DNA of 64,000 bases from Cunninghamella blakesleeana (GCA_017871115.1 JAFCIZ010000003.1:1-64000); one strand, 5' to 3'; counted from the stretch's first letter, positions 12,230-22,637 are shown. Numbers and translations are program-made. The notes: a model not told the origin generated them from the letters alone.

Positions 12230-14319
12230 TAACTAATTTTTTATAAATATTATGATTTTATATTTATTTCCATTTATGACAATATTATAAAGTTATATCT
12301 CTATAATAGTAACTGAAATTTAAACTAGAAGTATATAATCCATGTAAAATAAATGATAGATTATTTTTTAAATCTATTTCAATTTTAGAATAATAATTTA
12401 ATATAAATAGTTTAAATATAAAGTATAATATTATAATTTGCTAGATAGATATAAAATATAATGAAAGGTATTTAAAATTATAGAAATCATTTAATAGATA
12501 AAAACTGCGTAAAAGGCATCTAGGTTTTTTTTCATTACTTTTTTTTTTTTTTTAAAAACTCTCGCTTAAGAATCACTTTTACAACGGATAGAAAAACTCT
12601 TTCGGTCCAAAAAAACTCTCTTTCGCTTAAGTTCACATTTATTCGGATAAACTTTTAAGCGCAGAATACAAGCCATTCACAACAAATAAAAAATAAAATA
12701 CCACTAAAACAACAGAAAGTAACCCAACCTACACTTGCGGCAACTACTGTTAACAATTTATAGAATTTTCAGCTATGTCTAATACTGAAGATTCTAACCA
12801 TCTTCCTCGAAATGGAATCGGGGAACATGGCAGAAAAAGTGGCGAAAGGTATGGAAAAAAGAATACCTAATGCCATGCAAAATAAAAATATCTATGGAGA
12901 GCAAATAAATATTGCTCATGAAGTCATGTATGAAGATGATCTTCTTAAAGATCACTTAAGAATTCATAGGCAGAACAAATTGCACAACGCGCTTTGGAGG
13001 AAGACTCTGTGCTCTTCGAACTTCCTAAAACATGGGCTCTCAAATAAGGAAATCTACAAGCTAATTGAGTCCCAATAGGTGAAATAGAAGGTGTTACTCC
13101 GTATAGTCGTCATGGTAACACGAGAGGTACCATACTGTTAGGTATAAATTTCAAGGATATAAACACGCTGAGGAAGCAATTGGAAAGGTTTCATCATAGA
13201 TGAACTACTTTATAAAGCAGCCCAAGTCAAAATAATAATTCAGCAACTCCACCAAGATGGTAAGAGTGCTTTGGATTATATTCCAAAAAACAAGCTGAAT
13301 TGTTGGATGGCATTTTCTTATCCATGAGCATTTATGGTAAGGTTTGCCAAATTAAAAAACTTACCAATGATGGTTATTTTGAAGGTCAAGTTTCGGTGCT
13401 TTTGGACACCAACGATACAGACGAAGCAAAGAAGTATCAACCACTTCAAAGAATGCTTTATCTTTCTTTTTGGGACAGCTATATGCCAGCGTCGTATAAA
13501 GGTGCCCCACCAGTCTGTTTTCAATGTAGACAATCTGGCCATATTCGCAAGATTGTCCACGTATGAAACAAATAACGTGCTCAAAATGTTTGGTCAAAGG
13601 ACATATCGCTCGCTCTGCAAAGAGAAGAATAGCGATATAGAAAGGATATGGTCAGATACGAGCTCTTAAAAGAAGAGCAACGTAAGAAAAAACAGGCTGC
13701 TAGTAATCAAAAGTCATCAAAGGATGGGGTACAAACCAACGATGAAAAAGTAAAAAAGGAGATTTGGAAACTACAGAGGTAGATACCTCTTCTCAAGTAC
13801 CAAGGTTATTGAAGGTACGGTAGGAGATTTACATAGACTAACATGGTCGATGGTAAAACTACCGTAGAAGAAACAAAAATTATCAGCTTGAACAAATCAG
13901 GAGGTAATAAAACCAAGTCAGCACCATGGCGGTTGATACTAAGGATGTAACTGTAACCAAATTACAATGGATCAAGATGGTCTTAATGCATCTAAATATG
14001 CTCCCATTACCAACGTACCACTATGGATATAGATCCAGAGACAATGGCAATGGACATAGATAGTAAAAAGAAATCATCAGTCAAGTCAGTACACCAAGAA
14101 AGGTAATATCAAATCAGGTGGATATGCTTCGTATGACTACGGCAAAAGCAAAGAATAGATTAGCTATTGCTTCATCTATGTCAAACCCTCACGCAAGTCT
14201 TATTCTAGACAGGAAAAAGATAATTCTGTTCCAAAGGACCTTTCAGTCAAGAAAGTTTCCAATGTGAACAAGAATTAAATCTAATTTTTGTTTTGTGTTT
14301 ATATTAAATATAATATATA

Positions 14320-14355
<36 letters not shown>

Positions 14356-14490
14356 ACCTATCAAAATCAATATTTCCTCTCTGAATGCACGTAGTGTATT
14401 CAAATCTAATCATTCTCAAACTCAAAAGAATACTCTCGTTTTTTACGTTCACGTATTCACCTCAACCGATGTACAAGAACTTCTTCATTG
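12230..14490 (+). mobile_element. 3'-truncated LINE copy, right arm of the palindrome
   Basis: This is the mirror of the left LINE from its 5' end to the first ~130 bp of ORF2. The ORF2 ATG follows the A tract at 14353 and similarity stops near 14490, after which unrelated sequence follows. The copy therefore lacks most of the endonuclease, the reverse transcriptase and the 3' end. An ordinary LINE insertion is truncated at the 5' end, so loss of the 3' end suggests rearrangement. Confidence 0.72.
12775..14280 (+). pseudogene. LINE ORF1, right palindrome arm
   Basis: The ATG at 12775 opens MSNTEDSNHLPRNG and the frame breaks within about 20 codons. The next open part (12812-13078) encodes a charged helix-rich segment with ..IYGEQINIAHEVMYEDDLL.., and 13300-13566 gives MSIYGKVCQIKKLTNDGY and PPVCFQCRQSGHIRK, the first half of a CCHC zinc knuckle. 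Downstream lies the Lys/Glu-rich tail. It matches the left-arm ORF1 nearly residue for residue where the frames agree. Inactive. Confidence 0.7.
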
Positions 14491-14619
14491 TTGTCGTTTA
14501 TCAGCTTCATATGTTAACATTTTTTTTTAAGAGATCTTAACTATTGTAAATAAAAATTTAAAGAAAAATGATCGAATGTTTTTATTATTTAATTATTATT
14601 ATTATTGCATATCACTTCA
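14491..14619. other. junction between the palindrome and the kinase pseudogene
   Basis: A short AT-rich segment with a T run and a (TTA)n stretch. Nothing else is recognised. Confidence 0.35.
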
Positions 14620-15253
14620 TTAAAAATAATCATTGACTTCTATGCGCTCCTCTCTTTTTTTTTTTTTAGTACCTTCGTTTGAGAGTTGATTATTTACAAA
14701 ATGAATACCATTCTGAAATTGTAAGAGTTCTCCGTCTGATCTTCCTATTTTAAAAGGAGTATGTCGTAAGAGTGCTGAATAAAGCATGACTCCAAGACTC
14801 CATATATCCACTGCTTAGTGTACCCTTTTCCCTTTCCGTTTTCTAACTTATTAATATTAATTCAGGAGCAGCTAGTAAAAATTAAAATTAAATAAATTAA
14901 AATAAATAAATAAAAAATAACAACGTTTATATCATCACATTGTATTATTGAGCACACTATTTATATATATATATATATATATATGCATGTATGCATGTGT
15001 GTGCGAGTGTTTAGTATCTTTTTTTTTCTTTTACCATATTCCTTCGTTCCACAAACTGTTTCCAATTGATCCTTTAATTTCAAAAGTTGCTAAACCAAAT
15101 CGCATATTTTTACATGTAAGTTGTTGATATCAGTAATAACAATATTTTCCAATTTAAGATCGCGATGTACAACGCCTCGTCGATGAAGATACTTTTTAAA
15201 ACAAACATTGGTATAGTATTTTAAAATAAGTAAATACATATATTCACATGTTT

Positions 15254-15289
<36 letters not shown>

Positions 15290-17163
15290 TTCACTTACAG
15301 CAGTTCCATGGAAATTGATCGAATACTATGCGGACCTGGCTTCTGTTAAACCTATCTTTGTAACTAAGCCAAATAAATCCCCATGTATTGCACTGATAAT
15401 AATATATATATATCTGTCAATATAAGATTATATGTGCCAATTAATTTAATTATTATTATTATATCTACTTACGGTTCCATTACAATATACATGTGTGTAG
15501 GACCTGTGGCTTTCCAGATATCTTTCGTATCGCTGCTCAATGACTTTTTTCAATTTTAATATACATGGCTATGTAATATATAATAGATTAATAAATAAGG
15601 CATTGGTTATTTAATAAATATATATAAGATTAATCATTTTTGATCCTTTTTCTACATGAGTTCCTAAGGACATATTAGTTGAAATTTCTTGGAACAAGCT
15701 TGAAAATGTTTATCCGCTTTATTAGGGTCTGTTTTTACTTCTTTTATGCAACATCTCGATTAGTTGAAGCACATTTAGCCAAATAAACCTTACCAAAAGC
15801 ACCAGTACCAATTCTTTTGTTACGTTATATAGTGTGTGATTCTCTAACAATAATTATAATTATAATAATAATAATGATAATGTTATTCAAAAAATTATGA
15901 TACCCTTTTTTAAATTTATTATTTTTATCTATTTATTACTTTATCACCATAGCTTTTTTTTGTGATCGTTCTCTGAGGAATAAGTAATTTAAATGATATA
16001 ACTATTTTTTTAATATAAAAAAATTGTGAAATTTAGAATAAAAAAAAATTGATGATGATTGGCTTTTTTTATTTTGTTTGTAATTGAATTTACTTTTTTT
16101 TTGTGGAGGGCTATTAATTGAATGCGGTCTTCATGATTTAGTTTGACTTCAGTACGAGCTTTTGCGCATTTATCGTTTATAAAAGTACAAGAAGGAGTTC
16201 TTACAAATAAATACTTGAGGAACTACTCCTTCCTTACCTTCAATACACCAACGCTATATAATAATAATAAAAATAACCATGATAATAACGACGATGGTAA
16301 TTATATATTTTATATTTATATTAATGTAGCTATATAATTTTTTTCTATAATATGTTACCATATAAATAATGGCGTGGTGAGGTTCTAAGATAGGTATCCT
16401 GGATACAAAAAATAACGAAAATAAAGTTTATTTAGCATAATAATGAAAATTTTAAAAGTCATTTTTTTTCCATCCCATTTTTTCTTTTACCTTATATCAC
16501 ATGATTCATGGCTACCGATTGGTAACCAGTACGTTTTGGAACAAAGTGGTAACCAACATCGAGAGTATATGATTCTTTATCTACTTCTCTTAAACAATAG
16601 TTGGAATGCCATCCGTACGACTATCCAGAATTGCCCATACTAATTGGTCTTTACTAGATATATTCATCAGTTCTTTGTTATTACTACTGCTGTTAGTACT
16701 GTTACTATTACTGTTATTATTATTATTATTATTGTTGTTGTTGTTGTTGTTGTTGTTTTGTTGGTATCATTATCCTTTTTTCTTATTATTATTAATCTTC
16801 GTAAGGTAAATTCAATATAGCTGAAGGGGAAGTAAAAGGTATATGTTGTTGGTCTTGTTGGTCTTGTAGTATTGAGGTTTCGGATATGTAAATGCACTTG
16901 GAGAATATTCAGTCAATTCTAAAAACGTTCTATACCGACCAGTTAACTTGTTACTTTTTTTTTAGTACTTGATTTCAGGTCACAACTAGAAAGCGTTTTT
17001 CGAAGTTTTCTATTTTCTTTTGATTTCCAGATCTTGTTCGTAAATCGTAGTGGCGGTTAGGTCGTTGGGTTGCTTTGGTAATATTATTTGACTTTTCACT
17101 TATGGAAAGTGATGACCTTCTTCTTTTAAGTGTATTTTTAGGTAGTAAATTTTCTTTACCCAT
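14620..17163 (-). pseudogene. FHA-kinase checkpoint gene (Rad53/Cds1/CHK2-like), decayed
   Basis: The ATG at 17163 starts a basic N-terminus (MGKENLLPKNTLKRRRSS..) that runs to a stop near 16978. An Asn/Gln-rich stretch follows (about 16,720-16,760), then an FHA-like part with LVWAILDSRTDGIPT (about 16,640) and PSCTFINDKCAKARTEVKLN (about 16,160-16,220; compare NGTFVN..G..I of FHA domains). The kinase domain follows with RIGTGAFGKVYLAKC (glycine loop, about 15,800), THMYIVMEP (hinge, about 15,480), RRGVVHRDLKLENIV (catalytic loop with HRD, about 15,170), a damaged DFGLA with CGTKEYG (about 15,050-15,100) and AVDIWSLGVMLY (about 14,800). FHA plus a CaMK-type kinase is the CHK2/Rad53/Dun1 layout used in DNA-damage signalling. 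Stops and frameshifts occur in almost every exon, so the copy is dead. The kinase call is solid; the FHA and subfamily call is moderate. Confidence 0.65.
14962..14984. repeat. (TA)n microsatellite
   Basis: An alternating TA tract followed by ATGCATGTATGCATG, inside an intron-like segment of the kinase pseudogene. A second tract lies at 15256-15288. Confidence 0.8.
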
Positions 17164-18074
17164 TTCTAAATTATATATATTATATTTATATATATATGTA
17201 TGTATTTAATAACAATAAATGAAAAAAAAAAACAATGCAAATAATAATGATTATAGAAGGGTGGGGGAGGTAAAAAGTAAAAAAAAAAAAAAAAGAGGAA
17301 GGAAAGAATGAAGGGAAAAAATCGCCTTCGATTTTTTATAAATTTGTCAATATTTAAGCCTGTGTAACAAATAAGGCCGTCAAAAAATAAAATAAAATAA
17401 AATGTGAAATTCATCCTTTTGGTTTCATAAAAAAAAAAAAAAAGAAAAAGTATTTACTATCCATAATATATTATATATATATATATATATATATAATATT
17501 CAAATCATATATATTTGTAAATACAATAAAATATATATATTTGGAATTTTTTTTTCTCATTTATTCATAAATGGATCAAAACAATAGTATTTTTTTTTTT
17601 GGTATTTTGTTTATTGTTTATATCAGAGATGGATTATTTTTAACAAGAGTGTACCAATGCTGGATTTTGATAGGGAAACAAGTTTGTAACACTTTTTTTT
17701 TTGTAGTAAATCAATAATAATTACATAAATATATAAAAAACAATAAAAAACTAGATGTGAGTTGGTTCGGATTTTTTTAATATAAAAACGATGGTCACAT
17801 ATGTGCAAAGAGTTTAATTGATTTAAGGTTTTTGATTACGGTAAAGAAAGCGAGAGGAAAAAAAATTTCAATATTTTATACTTATATATAATTACAATAA
17901 TAATAATTATAATGGTATTAAGAGTGTCTTTGTTGTTAATTTATATACTATTTTTTTGTTTCATATTTATCTTTGAAAAAAAAAAATAAGAGCGGCAATT
18001 TAAAAATTCAGAAGAGGTAAAGAAAAAAGGGGAACAAGCTTTTTTTCACTGTTTCTTCTCTTTAAAATAGCAAA
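17164..18074. other. divergent intergenic region between the checkpoint-kinase remnant and OGG1
   Basis: About 0.9 kb of AT-rich DNA separates two start codons that point away from each other, so it would have held both promoters. It contains A tracts (about 17,280 and 17,430), a (TA)n run near 17,465-17,493 and a T-rich stretch before the OGG1 start. No convincing ORF or damage-response operator could be picked out by eye. Confidence 0.5.
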
Positions 18075-19560
18075 ATGGTAAAAGTACCTAATTTCACTTC
18101 TAGTCAACTTGTATGGATTGATTTAAAAGTAAAACCTAAGGAATTACGCTTAGATACACTTTCTTGTGGGCAAAGTTTTCGCTGGCGATCTTATAATAAT
18201 TTCTGGTATGTATAGTAATATAAGTATATGTATATATAATTATAAAAGATTAATAAACAAATTTATAAAAAATGATTCAATAGGGTTAGTACTTTATATG
18301 GTGATTTGTATATATTAAAAGAATCTCGTATGTTTAGAAGAAGAAGAAAAAGAAGAAAATAAATATAATAATAATAATAATAATAATATGAAAGTAACTG
18401 TTTTTATATCTCCTTATTTGTTTATTTTTTATATATATTTATCTTAGCGCAAAGTGTATTTTTGGTGTGTCAAAAAAAAGCAGAAGATAAACAAGTAGTA
18501 CAAAGGCTGGACAAAACCTTAAGGGATTATTTTCAATTGGATCTTTTATCTTTAGAAACCTGTTACGAAGATTGGGGTCAAAAGGATAAAAACTTTAAAA
18601 AGAAATCAATACATTTTCAAGGAATAAGAATGTTAAGGCAAGATCCATGGGAAAATTTAATTTGTTTTATTTGTTCAAGTAATAATAATATCACTCGTAT
18701 ATCTCAAATGGTAAAAAAAAAGAGAAGAAAAAGTAAAAAAGAAGAATGTAAAAAAAAGGAAAAAATAGATTTATATATATATATTTTACATAAGAATTAA
18801 TACTCATCATGCTTTTTTTTATAGGTACACAAACTTTGTACAAACTTTGGATCAAAAATTGCAACATTAGATAAAGTGGATTACTATGGATTTCCAACAT
18901 TAAAAAGTTTAGCCAATGAAAAGATGGAAATAAAATTAAGAGAATTAGGATTTGGGTATCGAGCGAAATATATTGCAAAAACAGCACAAATTATTTTAAA
19001 GAACATCCTGATGAACAAGAAGAATGGGTCAAAAATTAAGACGATTACCTTATGAAGAAACAAAGGAAATACTAATGACATTACCAGGTGTTGGTCCAAA
19101 AGTAGCTGATTGTATTGTAAGTTTATAGAAAAAAAATTAAAAAAAAAAAATGTATACAATCATATGATATCTATCAAATTAAAAAAAAAAAAAAATAATC
19201 GAATCATTTGTACATCAACATTATCATCCTATTAAAATATGTACATATATATTTATATTATTGTTTTTCTCTTAGTGTTTGATGTCAATGGATCATTCAC
19301 AGGCTATCCCTGTGGATACTCATGTTTGGCAAATAGCTAATAAGGATTATGGATTTAAGAAACTACAAACCAAAACGTTAAATAAAGCGTTGTATAATGA
19401 TATTGGTAATCATTTTCGATCTTTATTTGGTGATTATTCCGGTTGGGCTCATTCTGTGTTATTTTCTGCTGAATTAAATTCTTTTAAACATAAGCTTGAA
19501 GTAGAAGAAAAAGATGATAATGATGACGGAAATAGTAGATCAAAAAAACAAAAAAAGTAA
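18075..19560 (+). pseudogene. OGG1: OGG1-type 8-oxoguanine DNA glycosylase with two frame lesions
   Basis: Five exons fit GT-AG sites: 18075-18205, 18284-18327, 18448-18710, 18825-19116 and 19276-19560. The order follows OGG1: ELRLDTLSCGQSFRWR, LRDYFQLDLLSLE, FQGIRMLRQDPWENL then ICSSNNNITRI, GFGYRAKYIAKTAQI, the HhH motif LPGVGPKVADCI with its catalytic Lys, and CLMSMDHSQAIPVDTHVW with the catalytic Asp. The enzyme removes 8-oxoguanine in base excision repair. Exon 4 carries two separate one-base losses in short A runs (about 18,995 and about 19,033); restoring frame there would give about 338 residues, the usual size. Everything else is intact, including splice sites and the Lys/Arg-rich tail. 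It is either a very young pseudogene or a good gene with two sequence errors. Confidence 0.8.
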
Positions 19561-20184
19561 TAAAAAATCATACCTTTTCCTTTTCCTTTTACCATTCCAT
19601 TTTCGTTTTTTTTTTGGGTTGGTTTCATTATTTTGTGTTTAATCATTGGTTAAACAAACAAGTTGGTCTCTTTCTATCTTTGGTAATCCACTTTGAATTG
19701 AGTTTTAATTTTTTTTTTCCTTATAAGAGCTGCAAGTACGGCCGGTTCATCATACTTGTACATTTTGGTCATACATATTTTTTTTTTCTATATATTAAAA
19801 TCAAGTACAGGTTTTTTATTATTATTATTATTATTATCATTTAAAAAAAAGATACAAAAGATAAAAAGCAAAAGCAAATATAATTTTTTAGAGGGTAAAT
19901 TAAAATTAAATGGTGAAATATTAAAGATTACATAAAGTAAGTAAAAATAGAATTAAAAAGAAGTAAATTAGATTAGATAATAAAGAATAAAAAATATCAT
20001 TAAATAGTTATTATTATTAAAAGGTATCATATTTTTGGATGGTGGTATCATTTTTAAGTTGACCGTGGCGAAAATTTACTAGCATATCGTTTTAATCGAG
20101 ATTTCACTATTGTTTTTAAAAAATAAAAATAAAAATGAACAATAAATAAATAATGAATATATAAAATAAAATAACATGTTATTA
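19561..20184. other. intergenic, convergent 3' ends
   Basis: AT-rich spacer with T and (TTA)n tracts between the OGG1 stop and the stop of the small minus-strand gene. It probably holds both 3' untranslated regions. Nothing else is seen. Confidence 0.4.
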
Positions 20185-20403
20185 TTATTTACTTTTTGAT
20201 TCAACATGGTCAGTTATAGAAGGAGTATAGTTTGATAAATAATGAATTTCTGGAGGTTCAGTAGTGAATGAAACATTGCGATTATGGGAACATTTCTTTT
20301 TTATTACAATTGGTGAATAACAAGCCATTGAAGCTTTAGTTGATTCTTCTTCTTCTTGACAATACCATGAATTTAAAGCAGGTAAATTATCATATATAGA
20401 CAT
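20185..20403 (-). CDS. small protein with an RVxF-like phosphatase-docking motif (hypothetical)
   Basis: A single 72-codon frame starting MSIYDNLPALNSWYCQ and ending VESKSK. It has an acidic patch (EEEES) and the central string HNRNVSFTTEPPEIHYL. RNVSF fits the consensus of PP1-binding RVxF motifs (Arg/Lys, optional residue, Val, any, Phe), and the following EPPEIHYL gives the look of a short conserved docking peptide. Low-complexity DNA surrounds it but the coding part is not low complexity, which favours a real gene. The ATG follows an A-rich leader, as usual here. No enzyme domain is present. The regulatory role is inferred from the motif only, and short RVxF matches also occur by chance. 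Confidence 0.5.
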   Translation of the reverse strand: MSIYDNLPALNSWYCQEEEESTKASMACYSPIVIKKKCSHNRNVSFTTEPPEIHYLSNYTPSITDHVESKSK

Positions 20404-20611
20404 ATTTAAAAAAGGTATATTATTATATTATATATAAAAATTAAGGTAAATATATGGAATAAAAAAAAAAAATGAAAATAAAAAAAAAGAAAAGAAAAAA
20501 AGAGAAAAAAGAATGTTGGATTTTTATATAATTTCAATTTTTTTTTGATCTTGTGCTACCAGAACTAAATCGGATATTCAAAAAATGAAAAAAATGATTT
20601 TATTTGATATA

Positions 20612-20808
20612 CAGTATTTCCACTTGAATTTAGACAAAATAAAAATTTTATTTGGACAAAAAAAATTAAAATTCAGATATTATTTTTTTTTTTGGGTTAT
20701 CAAAAAAGTTTTTTTTAGATACTTTCTTTTTTTTTATTCATACTTTTATTTTTTTTAACAATTTTAAAAAAATGTTTGGTTAACTTGATAGTACTTTTAG
20801 ATAAATTT
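20612..20808 (+). repeat. left terminal inverted repeat
   Basis: Starts CAGTATTTCCACTTG and pairs with 22440-22637. It includes T-rich tracts, a GGGTTATCAAAAAAG block and the stretch GTTAACTTGATAGTACTTTT near its inner end. Long TIRs usually carry transposase-binding sites at both ends. Confidence 0.88.
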
Positions 20809-21070
20809 ATATTTAAATAGTTTTATAATTTACACGCAATCTCCTATTATATAAAAATATATATCTGATATTTTTTTGATATAATATTTAGTTATACTTG
20901 CGACAATGTACGACCATCATTCCAAAGTTGATTCACGTGTTATGTCTACAATGAATTCTTTGGGTTTTTTTTGTTTTGTTATTGTTTTTTTGTTTTTTTG
21001 TTTTTTTTTTTCATTCACTTTCTTTTATTTTTCTCTTCTTCTTTCCCTTTTTTTATGATTAAAAACAAGA

Positions 21071-22408
21071 ATGGACTATATTAATTATAAACCTGATGAA
21101 GCCTTGCTATATCTTTATGATGATGAATATGATGTAAATATGGGTGATGATTTGCCTAACAATTTAACTGAATTGATTGGATATAAAGATATGAATGAAG
21201 AAGTGGATATGTTAATTACTGACAATTATGAAAATGAACTTGTTGAATCCATGAAGGCAACCAGTATTCGAGAATTTACAGGAAAATATAAAAGATATAG
21301 TGAAAAACAGATTGCCAAGCTTATTAAGGGTTGTGAAGAAGAAGGTCTTTCAATACGTGCATCAGCAATAGCAGCAGGAGTTCCACCGAGTTCAGCCAAC
21401 GTATTGGTGAAGAGATACAATATGGCATCTAACGGTATCCTTCCAACACTTTCTGATAACAAACCAAGGAGCCCAAAAAAACTTCTCCAGAGCACACAGA
21501 GTTCCTTGTTGAGTACTTTGATGAAAATCCATCGGCGACCATCGAACAAGCTAAGAATGAACTTTTTGAAAAATTTAAAGGTCTTGAGATCAGTATATCA
21601 GGGCTACAAACGCATATCAAAACTAAATGTACCCTAACCTTAAAACAAGCGGAGAGATATACCATGGATCGTGATTCACCCAGAACTATTGATTTAAGAT
21701 TTAATATAATAACTGAATGGAAAAAAGTGGGTGTTGATTTTATGAAAAACTGTGTTTTTATTGATGAGGCAGGTTTCAATTCCCATATGATAAGAAATCG
21801 TGCATGGTCAAAGGTTGGTAAACCAGCTACTGTAAAAGTACCTACCCAAAAAGGAATAAATATTAGTATTATTGGTTGTATATCTCCATACGGTACAGTA
21901 AACTTTAGTAAAGTTGAATTAATAAGTCAAGCTGATGCAGATACACTTGAACAAGAATATGCTGAGCAGAATTCCAATAAAAAAAGAAAAGCTAGTAATA
22001 CGGTGAATAAAGACAATCAAAAATTAAAAAAAGGCACTACAGCATATCATGTTGTTGCTTTTATTCATAGTGTAATGGATGTATTAGATAGGCATGATAA
22101 AAAAAATCACTTTATTGTCATGGATAACTGTAGAATACACCATAGTAAATTTGTTGTAGAGGCTATTAAAAGTCGTGGATATAAGCCATTATTTATGCCA
22201 CCTTATTCTCCATTTTTGAATCCAATTGAAGAGTGTTGGTCAAAAATAAAAAAATATTAGAAGAAATCCACTTGGTAAGGACGATCAATTAACTCCACGT
22301 ATTGCTGAAGCTTGTAGAGCAGTTACTGTGAAAGATTGTCTCGGCTGGATAAGTCATTCAGAAAAATATTGGGAACGATGTTTACAAAAAGAAACTGGTT
22401 TAAAATGA
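21071..22408 (+). pseudogene. DD34E transposase, frameshifted
   Basis: The ATG at 21071 starts an acidic N-terminus (MDYINYKPDEALLYLYDDEY..), then a helix-turn-helix region (YSEKQIAKLIKGCEEEG..IRASAIAAGVPPSSANVLVKRY). The frame slips at the A run near 21,475-21,481 and continues through TLKQAERYTMDRDSPRT. The catalytic core has VFIDEAGFNSH (first Asp), IVMDNCRIHHS (second Asp, 119 residues later) and PPYSPFLNPIEECW (Glu 34 residues after the second Asp). A second slip at the A run near 22,245-22,252 shifts the tail, which ends at 22,408. The stretch between the two Asp residues holds a Lys/Asn-rich insert (..SNKKRKASNTVNKDNQ..). Such enzymes cut and paste the element. Both slips lie in A tracts, so recent decay or sequence error is possible. 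Confidence 0.85.
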
Positions 22409-22439
22409 TTTTTTATTGTATTAAATTTATTGATCTAAA

Positions 22440-22637
22440 ATAAATGATCTAAAAGTATTATCAAGTTAACTAAACATTTTTTTAAATTGTTTAAAAAAAT
22501 AAAAGTATGAATAAAAAAAAAAAGAAAGTATCTAAAAAAACTTTTTTGATAACCCAAACAAAAAAATAATATCTGAATTTTAATTTTTTTTGTCCAAATA
22601 AAATTTTTATTTTGTCTAAATTCAAGTGGAAATACTG
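22440..22637 (-). repeat. right terminal inverted repeat
   Basis: Inverted copy of 20612-20808, ending GGAAATACTG immediately before the flanking TA. Compared with the left copy it differs in homopolymer lengths and by a few substitutions. Confidence 0.88.

Larger units (their letters stand above)
9930..14490. repeat. giant inverted repeat (palindrome), arms about 2.26 kb, spacer about 41 bp
   Basis: Sequence from about 9930 to 12188 reappears as the reverse complement from about 12230 to 14490. Three anchors give the same centre. The T tract at 10070-10117 mirrors the A tract at 14323-14353. The ORF1 start at 11643 mirrors the ATG at 12775. The segment ending ATGATTTCTATA near 11943 mirrors the one starting TATAGAAATCAT at 12478. 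All centre near 12,210. The 12189-12229 spacer has no matching partner. Arms differ by many substitutions and small indels, so the structure is old. Each arm holds a LINE 5' end, ORF1, an internal A tract and the ORF2 start, arranged head to head. Confidence 0.85.
20612..22637 (+). mobile_element. Tc1/mariner-superfamily DNA transposon (about 2.03 kb)
   Basis: Both ends begin CAGTATTTCCACTTGAATTT in inverted orientation, and the inverted similarity continues for about 200 bp (20612 to about 20808 and about 22440 to 22637). Each end is flanked by TA (20610-20611 and 22638-22639), the target duplication of this superfamily. It carries one transposase gene in the plus direction. The TIRs are highly similar to each other, differing mainly in homopolymer lengths, which suggests fairly recent insertion although the transposase frame is broken. 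Confidence 0.9.

Noticed and set aside
16606..16809. 67-codon frame of Leu codons at a (TTG/TTA) tract
   Set aside because: Repeat-encoded frame antisense to the Asn/Gln-rich part of the kinase pseudogene; not a protein.
21226..21779. Antisense frames of 107 and 116 codons in the transposon
   Set aside because: Antisense shadows of the transposase; no independent features.
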